Shown here: positions 1-7,500 of the stretch, in pieces
Layout: the number at the start of each line of letters is the position of its first letter
How positions within the stretch are numbered: the stretch's first letter is position 1
Source: Thermomicrobiales bacterium
GTDB taxonomy: Bacteria > Chloroflexota > Chloroflexia > Thermomicrobiales > UBA6265
Reading direction: 5' to 3'
NCBI GenBank assembly: GCA_030446955.1
Contig: JAUJMG010000095.1
Coordinates: forward strand, 1 to 12,388
DNA: 12,388 nucleotides
Notes under the pieces: model-generated
What the model was told of the DNA's origin: nothing
What the model saw: the letters and a program-made list of their open reading frames with translations, nothing else
Database searches by the model: none
Made by a program: the position numbers and the translations under genes

Positions 1-89
1 GACCTGGATTGTTCGCGTGAGACTGCGTGACCGAGAGACCGGCTCAGCTCCGAAGTGGCTTCGTGGGATGAATCCTCGGCCTCACTCAT
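1..89 (-). CDS. Partial ORF downstream of recA, N-terminus only
   Basis: An open frame starts with ATG at 89 on the minus strand and runs without a stop to the window edge, giving about 29 codons (starting MSEAEDSSHEATSEL). The start lies 38 bases beyond the recA stop codon on the same strand, and AAGGGG sits a few bases before the ATG as a possible ribosome site. The visible residues are acidic, Ser-rich and probably disordered, so no family can be read from them. In many bacteria recX follows recA, which makes a RecX-type RecA modulator a reasonable guess from position alone. A chance ORF of this length is also possible. Confidence 0.35.
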   Translation of the reverse strand, partial: MSEAEDSSHEATSELSRSLGHAVSREQSR

Positions 90-127
90 GAAGCCCCTTC
101 AGGCGCATCCGGTACGAGTCCCGAGCG

Positions 128-1195
128 CTAGACCTCGACGTCCTCCAGGATGCCGTTACCGCTTGCCCCATCGGCAGCGGCGCCGTCAAAGGCCAGGCGC
201 CCGGACAATTCGGGCGAGGTGGCCCGGATCCGGTTGCGGATGTCATCCAGGATGTCCTGGTTGTGCTTGAGGAACTCCTTGGCGTTCTCGCGGCCCTGAC
301 CGAGCCGCTCCTCGCCGAGGTAGAACCAGGCGCCGCTCTTGCGGACGATCCCAAGGTCGGTGCCCACGTCGAGCACGCTGCCGGCGACGGAGATACCCTC
401 GTTGTACATGATGTCGAACTCGGCCTGCCGGAACGGCGGTGCAACCTTGTTCTTGACCACCTTGACCCGAGCCCGCATGCCGACGGAGTCCGTGCCGCTC
501 TTGATCGCCTCGATCCGGCGGATATCCATTCGGACGGAGGCGTAGAACTTCAGCGCCTGGCCACCGGTCGTCGTCTCCGGATTCCCGAACATGACGCCGA
601 TCTTCATCCGGAGCTGGTTGATGAAGATGACACACGTCTTCGAGCGGCTGATCGCCCCGGTCAGCTTGCGTAGCGCCTGGCTCATCAGGCGGGCCTGAAG
701 ACCGACATGGGAATCTCCCATATCGCCCTCGATTTCGGCCTTCGGCACCAACGCCGCGACGGAGTCGATGACGACGACGTCGAGCGCGCCGGAGCGAACC
801 AGCGTCTCCGCAATCTCGAGCGCCTGCTCGCCCGTATCGGGCTGGGAGATAAGCAACTCTTCGAGGTTCACCCCGAGCTTGCCGGCGTAGATCGGGTCCA
901 GCGCGTGCTCGGCATCGACGATGGCCGCCAGCCCTCCCATCTTCTGAGCCTCAGAGATGACGTGGAGAGCCAGGGTGGTCTTGCCGGAGGATTCCGGCCC
1001 GTAGATTTCGACGATGCGGCCGCGTGGGAGGCCCCCGATGCCGAGTGCCAGGTCCAGCGCGATGCTCCCGGTGGGGATCGCATCGATCTGCATCGGGTTG
1101 GTCTCGCCCGGCTTCATCTTCATGATCGAGCCCTTGCCGAAGGCCCGCTCGATCTGGGTAATCGCGAGGTCTACCGCGCGGTCGCGCTCTGCCAT
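128..1195 (-). CDS. recA: RecA recombinase
   Basis: RecA, 355 residues, the normal length for the family. It polymerises on single-stranded DNA, uses ATP to drive homologous pairing and strand exchange, and stimulates LexA self-cleavage to switch on the SOS response. Visible motifs are the Walker A loop GPESSGKT (66-73), the DAEHALD segment with the conserved Glu96, the Walker B strand VVVIDS (140-145), the DNA-binding L2 region FGNPETTTGGQALKFYAS (203-220) and the KVVKNKVAPPF strand (245-255). The C-terminus is acidic (EDVEV), as is usual. The chosen ATG gives the canonical N-terminus followed by the FGKGSIM segment; a GAGAGGA sequence lies about 10 bases upstream, a somewhat long spacing. 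A sigma-70-like promoter with an overlapping LexA-type box lies upstream, so SOS control is likely. No intein and no missing catalytic residues were seen. Confidence 0.98.
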   Translation of the reverse strand: MAERDRAVDLAITQIERAFGKGSIMKMKPGETNPMQIDAIPTGSIALDLALGIGGLPRGRIVEIYGPESSGKTTLALHVISEAQKMGGLAAIVDAEHALDPIYAGKLGVNLEELLISQPDTGEQALEIAETLVRSGALDVVVIDSVAALVPKAEIEGDMGDSHVGLQARLMSQALRKLTGAISRSKTCVIFINQLRMKIGVMFGNPETTTGGQALKFYASVRMDIRRIEAIKSGTDSVGMRARVKVVKNKVAPPFRQAEFDIMYNEGISVAGSVLDVGTDLGIVRKSGAWFYLGEERLGQGRENAKEFLKHNQDILDDIRNRIRATSPELSGRLAFDGAAADGASGNGILEDVEV

Positions 1196-1292
1196 GCCGG
1201 AGCCGTCCTCTCTCGTCCGTCCACGCCGCCGTCGCCGGCCGCCCGTCGCGTCCCGGAGCGCCGAGGTCGCAGCGCCCCCTACCCCTAACCAT

Positions 1293-1312
1293 AGTAGAAA
1301 ACTTGTTCTACT
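1293..1312 (-). promoter_or_regulatory. LexA-type SOS operator of recA
   Basis: A 20-base inverted repeat with 7-base arms AGTAGAA and TTCTACT around a 6-base centre. Its core on the plus strand is GAAAACTTGTTC, one base away from the GAAC-N4-GTTC box bound by LexA in Gram-positive and related bacteria. It begins only 10 bases past the -10 element of the recA promoter, so it would cover the transcription start, where a repressor blocks transcription. Its near end is 98 bases from the recA start codon. Binding by LexA is inferred from the motif and from the gene it precedes. Confidence 0.75.
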
Positions 1313-1322
1313 TGACCCCGAA

Positions 1323-1351
1323 ATAGTAGCGGATTGGGGGCGTTACGTCAA
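1323..1351 (-). promoter_or_regulatory. recA promoter (-35 and -10)
   Basis: On the minus strand TTGACG (1346-1351) is followed by a 17-base spacer and TACTAT (1323-1328), a good match to the housekeeping sigma-factor consensus with ideal spacing. Transcription would start near 1316, giving a recA leader of about 120 bases. The LexA-type box lies immediately downstream. A second TACTAT occurs inside the operator but has no -35 partner at a suitable distance. Confidence 0.7.
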
Positions 1352-1489
1352 ACCCCGTCGGCCCTGACGCGCTTCCTGTGCCCCTATACGTACATTCTGC
1401 CATGCGGTGGGCGAGGCCGCTAGCGGAGTGCTCCTCCCTGCGTCCTGCTGGTCTCTGCAGGGCCGGTTGCCGATCCTTACAGATCTCGG

Positions 1490-1529
1490 ACGGCGATGGC
1501 CGGACGGGTACCCGTCCGGCCATCGCCGT
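1490..1529 (-). terminator. Perfect 40-base palindrome ending the surface-protein transcript
   Basis: Bases 1490-1529 form a perfect inverted repeat: the 18-base arm beginning CGGCGATGG is mirrored exactly, with the centre GGGTACCC. It starts 18 bases after the stop codon of the giant surface protein (stop at 1548-1550) and lies before the recA promoter, the right place for a terminator separating the two minus-strand units. No run of T follows on either strand, so it is not a textbook intrinsic terminator; it may act with Rho or only block RNA decay. It could act from either strand. Confidence 0.6.
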
Positions 1530-1547
1530 TGGTGCTGTTCCTGCTGG

Positions 1548-4500
1548 CTAGGCCACCCGGCGCCGGAGGTAGAACCCCCATCCAACAAGTGGCCAGGCCA
1601 GGCCCAGCGCTAGGGTGGTCGAGGCGTTCGGCGCACCTGGACCGCCCGGCAGGGAGGAGCCGGTGCCGGTATTCGGCGCGCCGCGAGTACCGACGCAGTT
1701 GTAGATCCAGACCTCGGCCCGTTGGTTGGCTTTCACGACCACGTCCCCGTTGCGGTCGACGCTATTGGATTGGGCGAAGCACCAATCCTCCCCCGTCTCC
1801 CGCACCCGGTAGGTACCCGGCTGCAGCCGGCTGAACCGCAGTAGGCCGTCCACGTTGGTGGTACCGGTGCTCTTGGGCTGGAAGGTTTGCTGCTCGGCGT
1901 TGTAGACGGCGAGCGAGAAGTTCCTCCCCTTCTCCTCCGGGTCGCACTCGTTCTTGAAGTCGTAGCCGGCCGGCGGATTCTCGACGGCGCACGCGTACTT
2001 GTGAATCAGGATCGCCCCTGTGGTGGCGGAGAGGTCATCAGGGACATTGAAGAAGCTGCAGGTGATGTTCTCGCCAGCCTTCGGGGCCAGGGTGATGCTG
2101 CCACCGAGCTCTTTGAGGGTGGGGGCATCCGGGTCGAGGCCGCAGAAGGCGTAGACCACGGAGGCGTCAGCCGGGGCGTCCTCGCGAAGCAGGTATTCGC
2201 CAGCCGGGAGGCGGCCGAAGACCGTCACACCCTTCTGGCCGCCGTCGCCGGTCACGTGCTTGCCCGTCGCGGTGCCAGAGACCCTGAACGTGACGTTATT
2301 GGTCAGCGACGCGTCGTCGCCGCAGTTGTCGACGAAGTCCGCGAATAGGGTGCCCTCGAAACCCGGCTCACACGTGTACTTGATCACCGAGATCGAGGCC
2401 GGCGTCGGCGCCGGCGGCTTGACGTAGTTGATGACCACCACCGTCGTCAACTGGTTGACGGAGATCGTGACCGCCTCGCTGGCATCACCGGGGAGGTCGG
2501 GGGCAGTCTCGGTCAAGCGGTACTCCCCCGCGGTGACGGTAGTCTGGTAACGGCCGTCGTCCCCGGTGGAGAAGGTGCCGGGGCCACCCTCGCCCCGGGC
2601 GTCGATCAAGCTCAACGTCGCGTTGCCCCGGCTGCAGTTGGCGGTGCGAGCCAGCCGGCTCGGACCCGGGTCGGAGGAATCGATGATCTCGGTCCCTTCG
2701 CCACCGTCTCCCGCCGGACAGTAGAACTTGAGCACCTGGATCGAGCCGGTGTTCGGCGGCGGCGGCGCGAGGCGATTCTCCACGTCCACCACCGTCGTGG
2801 CGCCCGGCTTGACCACGATTCCCTCGACTGCGGCAGCGGCCAGGTAGCCCGTGGGCGCCTGGGTTTCGCTCAGCCTGTAGGTGCCGGGCTTCAAGCCGCT
2901 GAAGACGATAGTGCCGGCAGCGTCGGTGCACTGGGAGGGCTTGCCATCCGGCGCAAGGTCGAAACAGGCACCCTGGAGCGGCTGGTCGCCCGCGCCGGTC
3001 TTGCGCACCAACACGCGCCCGGGCTTGAGGACGTTCTTCACCGTCGCCTCGGCCGTCTCGTTCAGTCGGATGGTCACTGCAACATCGGCCGCGCGCTGGT
3101 AGGAGGCCGAAGGCGTCCGAGTTTCGCGCAGGGTGTAATCGCCAATGCCGACATCCTGGAAGCGGATCGTGCCGTCGTTGGCGCCATCAGCACCATCGCA
3201 GCGCGGCCCCGCGATGATAGCAGCACCCTGACGGAGGGCGAAGCAAGCCCCGGCCAGCGGATCGCCATCCTCGTCGGTCTTGATGACCGTGAGGTTGCCG
3301 GTCTGCGGCGGCGGAGGCAGCAAGATGTCAGTGAAGGTGAGCCGCTGGTTGCCGCCGGGCACTAACCGGATCGACTGGTCGGCCGCGGTCGCGTACCCGG
3401 CGGGAGCGACAGTCTCGACGACCGCGTAGTCACCCGGCACGACCCCGTTGAAGACAGTCACGCCATCGGTCTCACCGTCGTCGTCATCGCACAGCTCGTA
3501 GGTCGTCTCGCCCCGCAGCGCGAAGCAGGCGCCATCCAAGAGCTCCCCGCCCTCGTTTTCCTTCTCGATGGTTACCGTGCCCGGGCGCAGCGCGTTCTCA
3601 ACCGTGACCTCGACGGCTGTCCCGGCGACGATGGTGACATCCCGATCCCCGGGGTTGAAGTAGTCGGCGGAGGGGAGCCGCGTCTCACGCAGCGTGTAGG
3701 TGCCGGCCGGGACATCGAAGATGCCGATCCGACCGTCATCGGCCGCGTCCCCGTCCTCATCGCAGACCGGTCCGGCGACGACGACCGTGCGGTTGGGCCC
3801 GCCCAACAACTCGAAACAGGCCCCGCCAAGCGCTTCCCTGGTGCGCTGGTCGACCTTGAGCACCACCAGGTCACCGTTGGCCTCTGGCACCGGCTGGTTG
3901 GTGACGGTGACGCGCGTCACCTCCCCGCCCTCGACGGTTACGTCCACATTCGCCGCAGCCTGATAGCCCGCCGGCGGGGCAGTCTCACGAAGTTGGTAGT
4001 CGCCGTTGGGCACGTCGTTGAAGCGAATTCGCCCCGCCGTGCCGTCGCCGTCATTCCCACGGTCGTCGCAGACCTCGACGATATCCTCCGTCTGGCTGAG
4101 GGCAAAGCAGGCGCCCGCCAGGGGCCGGTTGCGCTCGTCCCGTTTAGTGATCAGGACATCGCCCGTAGTCGGTGGCAGCTGCACGATGGTGATGACCACC
4201 TCAACGGTCTCGCCGGCCACGACCGTGACTGTCGCTTGCTCCCCTGCGTGGAAGCCGTCCGGCGCCTCCGTCTGGACAACGCTGTAGGAGCCGACCGGGA
4301 CATCTTCCAGAAGAATGATCCCTGCCTCATCGTCGCCGTCACCGTCGCCGTTGTCGCAGGCCGCCGCCACTTCCACGTCAGCGGCACGGAGCGCGAAGCA
4401 GCCGCCGTCGACGAGGTTCTGCTGTTCGTCCTGGACCTGGATTCGCACGTTGCCGGTCTGTGGCGGTGCGGGCTGATCCACGAAGGTGAGGTCTACCTCA

Positions 4501-7500
4501 CCGCCCGGGGTCACTACCGCTCGCTGTGCTTCGGCAAGAAGGTAGCCCTCTGGCGCGACGGTCTCCGTCACGATGTAGGAGCCGACGCTGACGTCGTCAA
4601 AGCGGACCACGCCGGGATCGGTCGCCGGATCGGCGGGGTCGCCATCGCAGACCTGAGCTTCCGGCCCGGCCAGGCTGAAGCAGGCGCCAGTGAGCGTGCC
4701 CCCCTGCGGGTCCTCCTTCGTTACCACGATGCTGCCTACCGGCGGCGGCGTGGCCTGGTTGGCAAGCTCCACCCGGAGGGTTTGGCCGGCGGTGACCTGA
4801 ACCGCCTGGTCGTCCGCGGCGACGTAACCATCCGGTGCTTGGGTTTGGGTCAGGGTGTAGTCACCCGCTGGGATATCACTAATCAGGATCGTGCCGTCGG
4901 CGCCTGGATCGTCCCCGTCGTCGGGGCCTTCGTCGCAGACCGGCGCAATCTCGGTATCAGCGATGAGCCCAAAGCAGGCACCGCCGAGCGGGCCTCCATT
5001 CGGATCGAGCAGGGCAATCTCGACAGCGCCGGTCTCCGGTACGGGCGGACTGTTGGGGATGGTCAGCTCAGCCGGACCGCTCGCGCTGACGGTCACCGGC
5101 TGGTGGTCGGCCGTGTCGTAACCCTCAGGTGCCTGGGTCTCGGTCACAGTGTAGCGGCCGAGTGCCACCTCCTCGATCAGAATCGTACCGGTGGTTCCAT
5201 CGCCGTCGCCATCGCCGTTGTCGCAGACCGGGCCGTAGCTGTTCCGGCCGCTCAGGGAGAAGCAGGCGTCGCCAAGCGGATCGCCGTTCTCGTCCGTCTT
5301 CAGGATACGGACGGAACCGATCGCCCGCCGGTTGGTAATCGTGACCTGGGCCCGCTCGCCGGCGACCACCTCGACAGTCTGCTCCGCCTGGTCCTCGGCC
5401 GGAACGTGGTCCACGGGCGGGTTGGTCTGACGGATGGTGTTCGGGCCGGGGAGAACCACGTCCAGGATCACCTGGCCGTCGCCATCCTCATCGGTGAAGG
5501 GGAAGGTACCGGCGCCGTTGATCACCTCGATGCTCGCGCCGGGAAGCGGATCGCCGTTTTCGTCCTGAATCGTGATCGTCATCGCGCCGAGCGTCGGTGC
5601 CGTAGGCTCAAGGTCGATCTCGACCCGCTCGGTGCCGTCGTCCTCGATCGTGACCCTCTGCGCTTCCGGGGCGTCGTACCCTTCAGGAGTTTGGCTGACC
5701 GTCAGGGTGTAATCCCCGTCCGGAAGCTCCTCGACGCGGAGGCTGCCTGGATCGTCGTCCAGATCATCCGCGCCGCCCTCGCAGACCGGGTCGGACGCGG
5801 CTGAGCCGTCGACGGGAGCAAGCGCGACGCAGAACTCGGCCGCAGCCTGCCCTTCTTCGTCTCGCACGGTGACCAGCAGCGCGCCGGTCGCCGGCTCGGG
5901 GGTTGGCTCGACCGTCGGTTCCTCCAGTGGAGCACTCGCGAACCGGATCTCATTGGCGATACCTGCCGTGATCTCGACCTCAGCGTTCGCCGCCGGCTCG
6001 AAGCCGTCCGGCGTTCGAGTCTCGACCAGGGTGTAGCTGCCTTCAGGAACGTCGAAGACACCGATGCGGCCGTCATCGGCGACATCGCCGTCCTCGTCGC
6101 AGACCTGCGGAACGACGACAACGTCGTCCTGCAGCTCGACGCAGGCGCCGCCGACCGGCTGCCCCTCGTCGTCGACCCGGAGCACAATCAGATCGCCGGT
6201 CGCCTCGACGGCTGGGTTGACGACCGTCACCTCCTGCGGGAAATCGGCGCCGATCTCGACCGGCTCGTCCGCGGCCGCTTCATAACCGTCCAGAGCCGTC
6301 GTCTGCTGCAGGGTGTAAGACCCGACCGGAATCTCGTCGATCCCGACCACGCCTTCGCTCGGCTCAGTGTCACCCGGGCCGTTGTCACAGACCTCCTCGA
6401 TTCCGGCGCGGTTCAGCCCGAAGCAGGCGCCGAAGACCGTGTTGCCATCGGCATCAATGACGGTGACGACGATGCTGCCGCCCTCCGGCTGCGGCACGTC
6501 CGCCGGCTGATCCTCTGGATCCGCCCTGTGCTCGAAGGTGACCTCCGATGCCTCTCCCGCGTCAACGTCCACCGTCTCATCGTCCGGCGCATCAAAGCCG
6601 GCGGGCGGGGTGGTCTCGGAGATGGTGTTCTCGCCTGGGAAGACCTCGGTCAGGATCACCTGGCCGTCGCCGTCATCGTCACAGAACGGTCCGAAGGTCC
6701 CTGCGCCATTGGTGACGGTGTAGCAGGCACCCGTAAGTTGAGCGTCGTCATCGTCTCGAATCAGGATCGTCAGGGAGCCGGTCGTCGCCCCCGGCGTCTC
6801 GGTCGCCTCGTCCTCGTCCGCCTCGAACTCGACGGTGGCAAACCCGGTGTCGTTGGCTGGCACATCGACGTTCTGCCGATCGGCCTCACGGAAACCCTCC
6901 GGTTCCGTGGTGTTCTCCAGGCGGTAGCGTCCGGCGGCCAGCCCTATGAAGCCGGTGGTGCCGTCAACGACTCCATCATCGCCGTCACAGGCGGAGACAT
7001 CGTCACCGGGGGTGTCACCTCGTGGATCGAGGGTGAAGCAGGCGCCGACGAGGAGGGTGCCGGTCTGGTCCTGCGCCGTGACCAAGAACGCACCGGTGGC
7101 GCCGTCTGGGATGATCGGGGCGATGCCGTCGGTCTCGTCCGGTTCGTCCGGTTCGTCCTCGGCAGTTGCGGTCTCGGTCGGCTCATCGGTGGCATCGTCC
7201 TGCGTGTCACGGGTAGCTACCGCCTCGGCAGTATTGGGACCGGGGCCAAGCTGAATCTGCTGCTCGGCGGAGGTCGGGTCGCCCTCGTCGGTCGCGGTCT
7301 CAACGAGGGTGTAGGTACCGGGATCGACGCCGTTGGGGAAGGGAATCGTCGTCGTCCCGTCGTTCGACCCGTCATCGGGGTCGCAGGCCTGGCCCAGCAG
7401 ATCGTTGTCGTCGTAGACCGCGAAGCAGGCGTTCGTCCAGGGGACTCCCGCACCGTCGTTCTTGTTCACGGTGAGGGTGGCGGCGGAGGTCACCGTCTCC

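Noticed and set aside
707..1288. 193-residue plus-strand frame opposite recA
   Set aside because: Antisense shadow of a clear recA gene.
3993..5804. 603-residue plus-strand open frame
   Set aside because: It lies entirely antisense to the giant surface-protein gene. Its repetitive translation reflects the complementary strand of the tandem modules and the high GC content; there is no ribosome site or recognisable domain.
1692..7481. Regularly spaced repeats resembling a CRISPR or satellite array
   Set aside because: The period of about 285 bases is in frame, and the similarity is at protein level with diverged DNA; the pattern is tandem protein domains.
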